Below, piece after piece: positions 1 through 10,600 of a stretch of DNA of 64,000 nucleotides (positions within the stretch are counted from its first letter, which is position 1; every line of letters begins with the position of its first letter). Below the pieces are notes generated by a model that searched no databases, was not told the origin of the DNA, and was given only the letters and a program-made list of their open reading frames with translations. Made by a program: the position numbers and the translations under genes. The DNA is from JAQGMV01 sp035626595 (lineage in GTDB: Bacteria; Pseudomonadota; Gammaproteobacteria; Burkholderiales; SG8-41), in NCBI GenBank assembly GCA_035626595.1, contig DASPNJ010000133.1, positions 1-64,000 of the forward strand, read 5' to 3'.

Positions 1-506
1 AAGCGGCGGCAGTCGGTGCAGGCGCCGAGCCGGGTGCCGCGGTGGCTGCCGGCCATCATCGGCCCGGTCAGCAGCAGGATCGCCGGCACGTTGGCGCTCG
101 CCGCGCCCATCAGCAGCGCCGGCACCGTCTTGTCGCAGCCGCCGATCAGCACCGCCGCATCCAGTGGCTGCGCACGGATCATCTCCTCGGCGTCGATCGC
201 CATCAGGTTGCGCAGGTACATGCTCGTCGGATGCGCGAACGATTCGTGCAGCGTGATCGTCGGGAATTCGACCGGCAGTCCGCCGGCGAGCATCACGCCG
301 CGTTTCACTGCCTCGATCAGCTCCGGCACCGTGCGGTGACACGCGTTGAATCCGCTGAACGTATTGGTGATGCCCACGATCGGACGGTCGAGCGCCTCGT
401 CGGTGTAGCCCATCGCCTTCACGAATGCGCGCCTCAGGAACAGAGAGAAGTCCTGGTCGCCGTACGCGGTGAGATTGCGGCGCATGCCGCGCTTTTCGTC
501 TGCCAT
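1..506 (-). CDS. IlvD/Edd-family dehydratase, N-terminal part (cut by window edge)
   Basis: This is the first 168 codons of a gene that continues past the left edge. The protein begins MADEKRGMRRNLTAYGDQDF. It carries FNACH (first cluster cysteine region), GGCDKTVPALLMGA (second cluster Cys with the CDKT-P motif typical of IlvD/Edd enzymes) and GACTDCRR near the cut. Family members are [Fe-S]-dependent dehydratases acting on dihydroxy acids or sugar acids. The CTDCRR form is closer to sugar-acid dehydratases (arabonate or xylonate type) than to biosynthetic IlvD, but the fragment does not fix the substrate. The ATG at 506 is the natural start. Confidence 0.85.
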   Translation of the reverse strand, partial: MADEKRGMRRNLTAYGDQDFSLFLRRAFVKAMGYTDEALDRPIVGITNTFSGFNACHRTVPELIEAVKRGVMLAGGLPVEFPTITLHESFAHPTSMYLRNLMAIDAEEMIRAQPLDAAVLIGGCDKTVPALLMGAASANVPAILLLTGPMMAGSHRGTRLGACTDCRR

Positions 507-571
507 GAGGGTGCTCTTGATTAAGGGACACACCGATTTTCCCATGCTGCGGGAAAAGGGGCGCGTCCTCT

Positions 572-1630
572 TTAGGTCACGAGCTTGGCGCGCACTGCGT
601 TTTTCGCGCCGGCAGCACTCCCGGGCAGCCGCTCGAGCGCTCGTCGCAGCGTCGCGCGCCAGCGCTTCGGGCGCGAGTTCATGCTCTCGACGGCAAGCTC
701 GAGGTCGCCGGTGCGATCCTCCATCAGCACTTCGATGATCTGTGCCGCCTGTTGCAGATCCTTCGCCGATTTCGTGCGCGCCGTTACGGGTCGCTCCATG
801 CCGACGATGAGCTTGTGCAGCGCGAAACGCGCGGGATCGGGAACGTTAACGAGAGTCGCGCCGCCGTCGACGATCGGGACCGGGACGGGCGCCTCGAGCA
901 GGTAATCAATGAATTCCAACGGCTGCGCGCATGCCTTGAGGCGCCGAATTGGAATCGGTTCGCCGCCATGGCGCGGCGGCCGCGGAGTCAGCAGGTCGAC
1001 GCGCAGCGCCCTGCCCCTCACCTTGAAAGAAGTCTCCGGCTGTCGCGGGTCCAGGCCGGGCAGGGGCAGGAAACCGAGATTCAGACTGTCGAGCGCGCGC
1101 GGCACGTCGGCCTCCTGGCGCCCGATCGCGACCTCCAGAACCGGCGCGACAGCGACGTCGATATCCTGTGTGTGCAGGCTCGACTGCCATCGCACACCCA
1201 GTAGGTTCGCCATCGCGATAAACGCATGCGTGCCGATCAGGACGCCCCCCAGCCGGAACACGCCCGCGCTCGCCAGCGCCGAGATCACTTTCGCGATCGC
1301 CGCGTCCGTCACGACCGCGCCGCCCTGGCGGAGCATCGCGCAAAGGCGCGCAATGCCAGCGGCAGCCTCGTCCGTCGCTGCGCGACCCCGCCGGTATTCG
1401 TCGATGACCGCGCGTGTCGCCGTCGTATCTGGACCTACGGCGTACTCGCGCTGGCCGCCCGCCGCTTCGCTCGTTTTGAAGTACCAGTACTGCGCATCGC
1501 CGATGCGCTTTCTCGAAAAGCCGCCTTTGAGCGATGCGAAGCCGCGTGCCGCTTCCAGCGCGCGAAGTCGCTCTGAGAGCTCGGCAAAAAGCGTCTGTGT
1601 CTCGGCTGGCTGACGAAAGACCACGCGCAA
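572..1630 (-). CDS. GSU2403-family nucleotidyltransferase-fold protein
   Basis: This 352-aa cytoplasmic protein resembles the GSU2403/NTP_transf_8 family. The middle holds the nucleotidyltransferase-like core: GGVLIGTHAFIAMANLLGV (about residues 127-145) followed by TQDIDVAV (the DxD-type metal or nucleotide motif). The C-terminal half has the conserved PDPARFALHKLIV segment and a basic tail. The biochemical role of the family is not established. The fold is that of minimal nucleotidyltransferases, some of which act as toxins. The start is TTG at 1630, or GTG at 1624. There is no Shine-Dalgarno sequence, and a TATAAT-like hexamer abuts the start, so a leaderless message is possible. A perfect inverted repeat lies immediately upstream. 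Confidence 0.72.
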   Translation of the reverse strand: MRVVFRQPAETQTLFAELSERLRALEAARGFASLKGGFSRKRIGDAQYWYFKTSEAAGGQREYAVGPDTTATRAVIDEYRRGRAATDEAAAGIARLCAMLRQGGAVVTDAAIAKVISALASAGVFRLGGVLIGTHAFIAMANLLGVRWQSSLHTQDIDVAVAPVLEVAIGRQEADVPRALDSLNLGFLPLPGLDPRQPETSFKVRGRALRVDLLTPRPPRHGGEPIPIRRLKACAQPLEFIDYLLEAPVPVPIVDGGATLVNVPDPARFALHKLIVGMERPVTARTKSAKDLQQAAQIIEVLMEDRTGDLELAVESMNSRPKRWRATLRRALERLPGSAAGAKNAVRAKLVT

Positions 1631-1663
1631 TTATACCTAGAGTACTACCAGCTCTAGGTATAA
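1631..1663 (-). promoter_or_regulatory. Perfect 12-bp inverted repeat in the nucleotidyltransferase promoter region
   Basis: Arms 1631-1642 (TTATACCTAGAG) and 1652-1663 (CTCTAGGTATAA) are perfectly complementary around a 9-bp centre. The element fills the 34-bp gap between the tpsB stop (TGA at 1665) and the TTG/GTG start of the nucleotidyltransferase gene. On the minus strand the second arm reads GGTATAAT, a good -10 hexamer overlapping the start codon. The AT-rich arms stand out in GC-rich surroundings. An operator overlapping a leaderless promoter is the preferred reading. A terminator for tpsB is less likely because no T-tract follows and the stem is AT-rich. Confidence 0.55.
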
Positions 1664-1664
1664 G

Positions 1665-3194
1665 TCAGAAACGATATACGACTGCTATGTGGATTCTGCG
1701 GTCGCCCGGGAGGCTCGCGGTAGTACCGTCGATCACCTGCGCCGCGTCCAGCGCCAGATAGAAGCGGCGGCCGACGGCCCAGCGCAGGCCCAGACCGGCG
1801 CTCATCGCCCCCTGCCGCTCGAGCTGCCCGGGCTGGACGTTTTTCACGCGCGCTTCACCCGCATCGACGAACACGATCGCGTTCACGCCTTCCCATGGCA
1901 TCGGAAAGAGCGCCTCGAGCGTCGCGGAGATGCCGACGTCTCCCGCCACTTCACGCTCGCGCAAGCCCCGGATGCTGCTCGCGCCGCCGAGCCCGAACTG
2001 CTCGCCCGGAATCAGCGGCTCGTTCGCATGCTGGCCGCGCACGCGCAACCCGAGAGCGCCGTACGGAATACGCCACTGTGCGTCCAGCGTGTAGCGCACC
2101 GCGTTCCAGTCGCGCGCGGCACCGGCGCGGTTTCCCATGTACGCGGCATCGTTATTGTCCGAACCGCCGCCGAGGTTGCGCACGTACTGGAGCCCGCCCG
2201 TGTACGACGCTTCGGCCTGGTCGAGGCGCGCCTGGTACGTGACCGATACCGGGCGGCTGCGCACGTCCACGCCCAACTGGGCTGCCGCGAACCGCACGTC
2301 GTTGTCGAAGAAGCGGTCGTCCAGACCGAGCTCGACCGCGTGCGAGTAGGCGCCGTGCGGCGTCAGGTGCTGCTTCCAATGGATGCCGCTGAAGCGGCCG
2401 CGGCCGCTCACCTGGAACGCATTCGCGACGAGACCCGAGTTCACGTCCGAGTACGCGTAGAACAGCGTGAGCGCGCCCGAGACCGAGTAGAACGGCGCGC
2501 GGTAGAAGAGCCCGTACTGCTTCACGTCCGAGGTCTTCTCGGGCGAGGTGGTGTACGTTGCGGTGACGCTGTGGTCCAGCCCCCAGAGGTTCGAGTGCTG
2601 GACGCCTGCAGTCGTGCGCCATACGCCGGTGCGCCGGTCGCCGATATTGTTGAGCCCCACGAAGAACGAGAGCGGCCGCTCGTCGCGCACTTTCACTTCG
2701 ACGTCGATCGAATCCGGAACGTCACTCGGGCGGAACGTGATGTCGAGCTCTTTGGACGGATGCTCGTTCGCCGCCGAGCGGTTGCGGCCGACCGCGGAGA
2801 TGTTCGGCGACTCGCCGGTGCGCAGCGCGGGCAGGCTCGCAAGGATGTTCTCGGTCGGGAAATGCGTGTTGCCGGTGACTTCGACCTTCGCGAGCTTGAA
2901 CGGCAGGACGCGGATCGTGACCGTGCCGTCGAGCGACTGCGGCGGCAGCACGACGCGGTAGAACGGAAAGCCGCGCGCGATGAGCTCGGCTTCGAGCGCG
3001 GAAGTCGCGTTCTGAAGCTGCGCGAGCTCGACCGACTCACCGGTATACGGCGCGAGGATGGCGAGCGCGCGCTCGCGTCCGATCGGCACCTCGCCCTCGA
3101 TCTCGAACGCGCGCACCGCGAAGCGCGGCTCGGTCGCCGCCCCGAACGCCGCCGGCGCAAGCGCCATGAGCGCGCAAACGCACGCGGCGCGCAA
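1665..3194 (-). CDS. ShlB/FhaC/HecB-type TpsB outer-membrane transporter
   Basis: This 509-aa Omp85-superfamily transporter is the outer-membrane partner of two-partner secretion and exports TpsA proteins from periplasm to surface. A signal peptide (about 1-19, ending PAAFGA) is followed by a POTRA domain (about 23-97, FEIEGE to RVLPF), a second POTRA-like region (about 98-170, KLAKVEVTGNTHFPTENIL) and a C-terminal beta-barrel. The barrel includes the Omp85 signature GGASSIRGLRERE and ends in the terminal Phe (VVYRF) expected for Bam-dependent insertion. The length is usual for the family. The start is TTG at 3194, since no in-frame ATG lies before the signal peptide. The gene follows fecR by 68 bp and is last in the TPS operon. 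It is the only TpsB in the window and so the likely exporter of all three TpsA proteins. Confidence 0.92.
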   Translation of the reverse strand: MRAACVCALMALAPAAFGAATEPRFAVRAFEIEGEVPIGRERALAILAPYTGESVELAQLQNATSALEAELIARGFPFYRVVLPPQSLDGTVTIRVLPFKLAKVEVTGNTHFPTENILASLPALRTGESPNISAVGRNRSAANEHPSKELDITFRPSDVPDSIDVEVKVRDERPLSFFVGLNNIGDRRTGVWRTTAGVQHSNLWGLDHSVTATYTTSPEKTSDVKQYGLFYRAPFYSVSGALTLFYAYSDVNSGLVANAFQVSGRGRFSGIHWKQHLTPHGAYSHAVELGLDDRFFDNDVRFAAAQLGVDVRSRPVSVTYQARLDQAEASYTGGLQYVRNLGGGSDNNDAAYMGNRAGAARDWNAVRYTLDAQWRIPYGALGLRVRGQHANEPLIPGEQFGLGGASSIRGLREREVAGDVGISATLEALFPMPWEGVNAIVFVDAGEARVKNVQPGQLERQGAMSAGLGLRWAVGRRFYLALDAAQVIDGTTASLPGDRRIHIAVVYRF

Positions 3195-3262
3195 TGCGCG
3201 CCGCAGGCGCCGATGAGTTGCCGAGGACCCCCCTCTTGTTCTTATGGTCGGGCTCCGGAAGC

Positions 3263-4690
3263 CTATCTACACATGCGCCTGACCGAGCCGTCGGACGCGC
3301 GGAAAAACCGCGGGATGTTCTGGAAGTCGATCGTGCCGGGCGGCGGCGTCAGGTCGAACCGCATGAAATTCGGCACCGTCTCCAGCATCGCGATGCGCTC
3401 GCCGACGCGCGCCGCGTTGCCGGCCTTAAGCTCGATCGTCTGTCCGGCGCTCGCCAGCGTCACGGCGCCGTCGCGCACCCAGACGTACAGGCCCTCCTCG
3501 ACCGGTCCGGCAGCGCCGAACGTGGCGGGATCGACGCTGACGCTGTCCGGCCTCGGCGTCCCGCCCAGTATGTCGGGGGGCGGCGCCGGCAGGAATGCGA
3601 CCTTGCCGTCCACCACCGCGATCGACAGCGTCGAGGATGCCGGGATCTCGATCGTTTCGGTCGCCGTCTGGATGACGATCGTGCCGTCCCACGTATGCAC
3701 CACGAACACGTCGTCTCCGGCACTGCCCGCGGCCGCAACGACGTCGGTGCGCGTCACGCGGGCATCGGCGAAGTGCAGCGTGTCCTCACCCGCTCGGATG
3801 CCCGGTGTTCGGCTTGCACCGGCGGTAAAGCCCGCGCCGCTCGTGCGGATGACGCCGGCTGTGGTCTCGAACACGAAGGCGTCGGGCCGCGTTTTCGCGA
3901 TCGTCCCGGTCCACACGTGCGCCTTGCCGCTGACGAGCCTCAACCGCGCATGGCCCTTCTCCGGCCGCTTCTGGTCGAACTCGAACTCGGAGATCGCGAG
4001 CTCGCTCGATGCCGTCAGCGTCGCGCGGCTGCCGTCGCGGAATACAACGAGCGCGTACGAATCGGCGCCGGCCCGGACACTCTCACCCGGGAACACCATC
4101 GCGCCCGCGACGAGCGTGCGCTCGGGCGTCTCCGGCTTGATTGCGTTGACGCTGCCTTTCAACTGGATCACGCGCGCCGCCGGCTCGCCCTGCGCCTTCA
4201 GCACCGGCCTCGCACGCTCTTCAGCGCTGCAATCGGCGGCGCACAATCTCGCGTCGAACTCCGTGCCGCGGATCCCGAGCACGACCGAATCGGTCTGGAA
4301 CCGCACGGCGGTCGGATTGGCTTTTCCGATCTCGCCCGTCGCCGCGCGAAAGCCGCCTTTCGAGAGCCCGAACACCATGCCCTGCGGCGATTTGGCCGAA
4401 TAGCTCTCCACGCGGAAGATCGTGCTCGGCCGCAGCGTGATGCGCGTACGGTCGAGAAACTCGAGCACCGCGTGGCTCTTGTGCGCCACGTTGATCACGT
4501 CCTTCTGCTCGAGCGGCTCGCCCGCGCCGAGGATGCGCGCGGGCCTGCCGTCGCGCTCCACCAGTGCCGAGCCGGTCACGTTCACCACATGGCCGACCTG
4601 CGCCTGCGCGAGGGAGGCGAGCAGCAGAAGGGCGAAAACCAGGCCCATCCCGGCCTTCCGCTTGAAGGGGAAGGAGATGATCTCCCTCAT
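3263..4690 (-). CDS. Secreted FecR-domain protein of the TPS operon
   Basis: This is a protein of about 475 aa with a cleavable signal peptide (GLVFALLLLASLAQAQ), so it is exported, unlike FecR anti-sigma proteins, which begin with a cytoplasmic domain. A FecR-type domain follows (VGHVVNVTGSALVERDG to VVLGIRGTEFDARL, about residues 32-150), then a second module (about 180-300, again with VFPGESVRAG and TTAGVIRTSGAGF) and a third partial one (VWVRDGAVTLASAGQTIEL). There are three Cys: a CAADC pair and one next to the C-terminus (RRMCR). The ATG at 4690 overlaps the TpsA1 stop as ATGA, with AGGGGAG upstream; GTG at 4696 is the alternative. The tight coupling suggests a role in TpsA export, anchoring or sensing. 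This is inference; the function is unknown. Confidence 0.85.
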   Translation of the reverse strand: MREIISFPFKRKAGMGLVFALLLLASLAQAQVGHVVNVTGSALVERDGRPARILGAGEPLEQKDVINVAHKSHAVLEFLDRTRITLRPSTIFRVESYSAKSPQGMVFGLSKGGFRAATGEIGKANPTAVRFQTDSVVLGIRGTEFDARLCAADCSAEERARPVLKAQGEPAARVIQLKGSVNAIKPETPERTLVAGAMVFPGESVRAGADSYALVVFRDGSRATLTASSELAISEFEFDQKRPEKGHARLRLVSGKAHVWTGTIAKTRPDAFVFETTAGVIRTSGAGFTAGASRTPGIRAGEDTLHFADARVTRTDVVAAAGSAGDDVFVVHTWDGTIVIQTATETIEIPASSTLSIAVVDGKVAFLPAPPPDILGGTPRPDSVSVDPATFGAAGPVEEGLYVWVRDGAVTLASAGQTIELKAGNAARVGERIAMLETVPNFMRFDLTPPPGTIDFQNIPRFFRASDGSVRRMCR

Positions 4691-7600
4691 CTGCACTCCC
4701 CTTCGTCGTCGGTGTTTCTGCGCTCACCCTGCTGCTCGTTGAGCTGCGTCCTCGTCGTCAGAATCTTCTCGGTCGCGATGACGGCGTCCCGCTGCGCCGT
4801 GGCGGTCACCTGAGCAAACGTGTTATCGGTCACGTCCGGCACGGCCGACTGCGCGGTGACGCGGTAAGCGGTCGGGCCCGCCGTGGCGACAAAGGTCGAG
4901 CCTGCGGGGACGTTGAAAACCGCGAAATCGCCGGTGCGGCTGCCGTAGGTGAAGAAGTCGAACGTGCTGCCCTCGGGAATCGGCGCGCCGGCGATCGTTT
5001 CCACGCGCAGCGCGCCGTCGAGCGTCGCCGCGCCGGTGACGCGCAGCAGGTCGTAGTCGGTTCCCGCGGTAGTCCCCCCGAGCTCGGCGACGATCGTGCC
5101 GAGCGGGCCCTGCACGAAGTTGCCGTCGATCGTGAGCGCGCCCGGCGAGTCGCCGGGACTGACGGTGCCGTTATTGATGACGACCGTCGCGATCACCGTG
5201 CCGTTGCCCTTGATGAGACCCAGCCCGCCATTCACGAGCGGCGCGCCGGCTGTCGAGAAGGTCGTGCCGGCCGCGACATCGATGATGCCGTTGTTCGTCG
5301 GCAGCCCGTTCGCGACGAGCGTCCCGGCGTTGACGTCCAGCGTGCCGGTGTTCGTCATCGGCACGTCGAGCGTCTGCGTGGCCGCCGAGCCTGCGTTCTT
5401 GGCGAAGGTGCCGGCGTTGCTGAAAGCCTTCCCGACGCGCGTCGTCGCGGTCGTGATCGGCAGCGCATTCGTCGAAGTGTCGGTGATGACGCCGGTGCCG
5501 CGATTGACGAACGTCGTCGGCGCGGCGCCGCCGAGCACGATCTGGCCGGCGCCGGTCAATGCGATCGGTCCGAAGTTGTCCCACAGCTTTCCTGCAAGCG
5601 TCGCGGTGCCGGTGATCGCCGTCGCGGAGTTCGCGCCGGTGGTCAGCGTGCCGCCGCCCGCGATCGTGCCCGCGCTCCAGTTGAACGCGCCATTTACGGT
5701 GAGACCCGCGGTGTCGGTGAGCGTCCCGCCCGCCAGGTCGAACGTGAAGCCGTTCGGGAGCACGAGCGGCGCGTTCACGTTGAGCGTCGCCGCCGAACGC
5801 AGACGTCCCGTGCCGTTGAACGTCGTACCGGGGTTGAAGTTACGCGTGCCGCCGGTGAGATCGACGAGCGTGCCGGCCGCCACGTTGTAGGCGCCCGTGT
5901 CGGTGCCGCCGCCTGCGAGCGTGAGCGTGCCGCCGTTCACATTGGCGGCTCCGGCGTTGTTGAACGCGCCGTTGATCGTCTGGCTGGCCGCAAAGTTGGT
6001 CGTGCCGTTGTTCGTGAGCGATGCCGCCGGCGCGAGCGTCGTGGCGCCGCCGCCCGCGACGTTCAGCGTCGAACCTGCCGGAACGGTGAACGCGCCGGTC
6101 ATGTTGCCGCCGTTCCAGCCAGTCGTTCCGCCGAGCGATGCCACTCCGCCGAAATTGCCGGACCCGAGCGTGAGTCCGGTCGACGCGATCGCGCCGTTGA
6201 ATGTCGAATCCGTCGTGACGATATTAGTGCCCGCGCCGGTGAAGCTCGTGCCGGCGTTGAAGGTGTTCACAGCGGCGTGCGTGAGCGTGTTGCCGCCGGC
6301 CACGTTGTACGTGCCGCCATTGCTCGTGGAATTGATCCCGGCGCCGATCGTGCTCGTGCCGCCGCCGGCAGATTTCCGGATCGTACCTGCGTTGACGAGC
6401 GCACCGTTTGCGCCAACCGTGTGTGCTATACCGGCGTTCGTCTGAAGGTCGAGCGTACCGGCGTTATTGAGCGTCGCGCCGTTGTCGAGCACCATGCCAG
6501 CGGCGCCGGTGACATTGACCGTTCCCCCACCCGCGATGTTCAACGTCGCGGCGTCGACGACTTTGGGGCCGCCTCCCGTCGCATTGAAAACGGCGCCGCT
6601 CGCGATGGTCACGGAGGCCGCGGCGCCGCTCACCGTACCGCCGGACCACGTGCCGCCGGTCGTCACCCCGAGGTTCCCGGTGCCGGTGACCGTGCCGCCC
6701 GTGACGTTGAGGGTTGCGGTGCTGTGCGCAGCCGCGCCATTGAAGCTCGCGGTGCCGGCGGACACATTCGTGGTGGTGGCCGTGTATCCGGCGTTCACGT
6801 TGGCGGTGCCGCCGCTGACCGTGAACGTGCCGATGTCCGCTACGTTGGCGTTGAAGTTGGCCGTACCGGCCAAGATCGTCGTGTTCGCGCCGTGCGCCAC
6901 GTTCACGTTGGTGGTGCCGCCGCTCACGAGCAGCGTGCCTGCGCCGGTCACCCCCGCGCCGGCGTCGAGCGTACGGGTACCACCGCCGAAATCGAGCGTG
7001 TTGCCGGCATCGACCGCGTAAATTCCGGTGTCGGTGCCGCCGCTCGTAAGCCGCAGGCTGCCGCCATCGACATTGACGGTGCCGGTGTTGGTGAACGCAC
7101 CGTCGAGCGTCTGGCTGGCGGCGAAGTTGGCCGTGCCGCTGTTCGTAAGCGCTGCCGCTGCCGCCAGAGTCGTCGCGCCGCCGCCCGCGACATTCAGCGT
7201 TGCGCCGGCGGGAACGGTGAACGCGCCGATCATGCTGCCGCCGTTCCACGCGGTCGTGCCACCGAACGACGCGGTGCCTGCGAAGTTGCCGGAAGTAAGA
7301 GCGAGGCCGGTCGAGGTGATCGCGCCGTTGAACGTCGAGTCGGTGGTGACCACGTTCGCACCGGCGCCGATGAAGCTCGTGCCCGCATTGAAGGTGTTGA
7401 TCGCGGCGTGCGTGAGCGTGTTGCCCGCGGCGACGTTGTACGTGCCGCCATTGCTCGTGGAATTGATCCCGGCACCGATCGTGCTCGTGCCGGCGCCAGC
7501 GGACTTCCGGATCGTGCCTGCGTTGACGAGCGCGCCCGTCGCGCCGGCGGTATTCGATATGCCGGCATTGGTCTGGAAATCGAAGGTGCCGGCGTTGTTG

Positions 7601-10600
7601 AGCGTGGCGCCGCCGTTCAGCACTAGATCACCGGCGCCGGTGAGATTCGTCGTGCCGTTGTTCGTGAGCAATGTGCCCGCGCCCGTCATCGTATTCGGGC
7701 CGGCGCCGAGATTGAGCACACCGCCCCCGCCGACCGTCAGCGAGCCGCCGGTCATCGCGAGGCCGGTTGTCGTCAGCGTGCCGGCTATCCCGGAAGCTCC
7801 TGCAGCGATCGCTGTCGTGCCGTTCACCGTGAGCGGCCCCGCGCCGGCCACGGTACCGCCGCCCAGCGTGAGCGTGCCGTTGATGGTCGAGGGCCCGCCG
7901 AGCGTGAGCGCGCCCAGCAATGTGATGTTCTCCTGGCTCGTCAGCGTGTTCGCCGCGAACGCGCCCGCCGGCACCGTGACGGTAAAGAGGCCCACCGGCC
8001 GGTCGATGACGACGTCGTCCGTTGCGATCGGCGTGCGATCCTGGCTCCAGCGGCCGATGTCGGTCCACGATCCGAGGCCGTCGAAGAGCCACGTGTTGCG
8101 GTTCACGAAACTGAGCGTCGTCGTCACCGAGCCTGGGTTGTAAGCGGGAAAGACCTCGTTCGGGAAAATCTTGCTGACCCGCGCGAATGTACCGACCGCA
8201 CCACCACCGAAGGTCACCGCTGTGAAAGTGTCGCCGTTGGTCGGCACGTAACCCGCCGCGATATTGAGCTCGAGTCGGCCACCGAGCGTGGCGAGGCCCG
8301 TGACAGCGAGTGTGTCCGAAGCGCCGGCGCTGCCGACGCGCACCTCTGTGACACCGCCAGCGTTCTGCATAAAGTCGCCGGCGATCGTAAGCGTGCCGAG
8401 ACTCAAGCTCGCGGGCGGCGCACCGTTGCCGCCGGGGACGACAGTCCCATTGTTGACTAGCGTCGATGTGGCGACTGTGCCGAGTCCGCCGATACGACCG
8501 GTGGTGTCGGCGTTGATCAGCGGATTACCGCCGGTCGCGAAGGTCGTTCCGGCGGCCGTGCGTACCGTACCGGCGTTGGCGGGCATCGAGTTCGTCCGCA
8601 GCGTGCCGGTAAGGACATCGATCGTTCCGACCGCCTGGTTCGTCATTGCAAAGAGCGCGTTGCTTCCGATATCGCTCACACCCGCGCCGCCCGATTTCCG
8701 CAGCGTAGCTGTGTTCGTGAGCGCCGCGGCGCCCGCGGTGTTCACGATGTCCGCGTCGGACTGAATGTCGAGCGTTCCATTGTTGTTGAGCGCCGCGGCG
8801 TTGTTCAGCACGAGGTTGCCCGATCCCGTGAGATTCAGAGTGCCGCCGTTGGCGATATTCAGAGTTGCCGAGTCGACGAGCTTGACCGTATCGCCCGTCG
8901 CGTTCAGTACCGCGCCCGTGCCGGCCCCGATGGTGAGCGACGCGCCGGCACCGGACACGCTACCAGCCGACCAGGTCCCATCCGACAGCACCGTCAGATT
9001 GCCGGTGCCGCCCAGCGTGCCGCCGGTGAGATTCAGCGTGCGCGTCGCATGCGCTGCGCCGCCGTTGAAGTTCGCGGTGCCGCCGGATACGGTGGTCGTG
9101 GTCGCGCCGAACGCTGCGTTCACGTCGGCGCTGCCGCCGGTCACCGTGAACGTGCCCACGTCCGCAAGGTTCGAGTTGAAGCTCGCCGCGCCGCCGGACA
9201 CCGTCGTGTTCATCCCGTGCGCGGCGTTGAAGATGACGGTGCCGCCGCTCACCGACAGCGTACCCGCGCCCGTGAGCCCCGCAGCGACGCCGAGTATCCG
9301 CGTGCCGCCGGCAAAATCGAGCGTGGTGCCGGCATCGACCACGTAAGCGCCGGTATCGACACCATCGCCGGTGAGTCGCAGCGTGCCGCCGTCGACGTTG
9401 ACCGTGGCGGTGTTGTTGAACGTGCTGCCGATCACGGTCCGCAGCCCGGCCGCGGTCGAATTGACGGTGCCCGCGTTCGCGAATACACCGGCGCCGGAGA
9501 TACCCGTGTCGGCGACGGCTGCAGTCAGATTGAATGTCGCGCCGGCGCTGTTTGTAAGCGTCGAGCCCGCATCGATCGTGATCGACGCCGGACCGGTCCA
9601 CGCTGCAACGCCGTTGTTCACGAGATTGCCTGCCGCGGTCAGCGTGAGGCCGCCGCTGCCGGCTATGTTGAGCGCGCCAGCGTTCGTGAGCGACGCCGCC
9701 GCGCCGCTGATCGTTTTTGCGTTGGGGCCGCTGAGATTGAGCGTCGCGCTCGCCGGCACCGTGAATGCGCCCGCCATCGTGCCGCCCGTCCACGTCGTCG
9801 TGCCGGTGAAGCTTGCGGCCCCGCTAAAGGTGCCGGACTGCAGCGTGAGCCCGTTCGAGAAGATCGTGCCGCCGAACGTGCTGTCGCCCATCACCAGATG
9901 CCCGCCCGGGCCGGTAAAGCTCGTGCCGCCATTGAACGTGTTCGAGCTCGACGCGAACTCAAGCCTGCCGGTGAGCACGTCGAATCCGCCGCTGCTCGTG
10001 AGCACGACCGGGTCCGCGATCGTGGTCGCGCCCGAACCGGCGGACTTGCGGAACGTGCCGGTATTCGACAGTAAGCCGCCACCCACGGTCGCGACGATGT
10101 CCGCGTCCGACGTGAACTGGAGCAGACCGCCGTTGTTGAACGCGCTGCCGCCGTTCAGCACCAGATCGCCGGAGCCGGTCACGTTGAATGCGGCGCCGGG
10201 GTTATTGTTGAGCACGGCGCCCGGATTGAGCGCCAAGGGCGAGCCGCCGCCGAAATTGATCGTGCCGTTGTTGGTGACGACGGCAGCGCCCACGGTCTTG
10301 GGCAGCGCGCCCGTAAGATTGAGCACGCCGCCGACGGTGAGCCCGCCGCTCAGAATATTGAGACCGCCGGTCGTAAGCGATCCCGCAAGCTGTGAGGTGC
10401 CCGCGCTGACGCCGGTCGTGCCGTTGATCGTCAGCCCGCCGGTGCCGGCGATCGTCGCCGCGTTCAGCGATAACGCTCCGTTCACCGTGAGCGCACCGTC
10501 GCCCTGCAGCGTGCCCCCCGTGACCGCGACCGTGCCGGTGACCCGCGACGCATTCGCCACATCGAGCGTGCCGCCGAAAACCGTGATGTTCTCCTGGCTG

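Noticed and set aside
1631..1663. The palindrome as a simple terminator of tpsB
   Set aside because: The stem is AT-rich with no T-tract and overlaps a -10-like hexamer; an operator is the better reading, though termination is not excluded.
1689..4403. A 904-codon open frame on the plus strand opposite tpsB and fecR
   Set aside because: It is antisense to two well-supported genes, is Arg/His-rich as expected from a GC-rich shadow frame, and has no recognisable domain or ribosome binding site.
3263..4690. FecR protein as a classical anti-sigma regulator
   Set aside because: It has a cleavable signal peptide and no cytoplasmic sigma-binding domain, and no ECF sigma or TonB receptor gene is adjacent.
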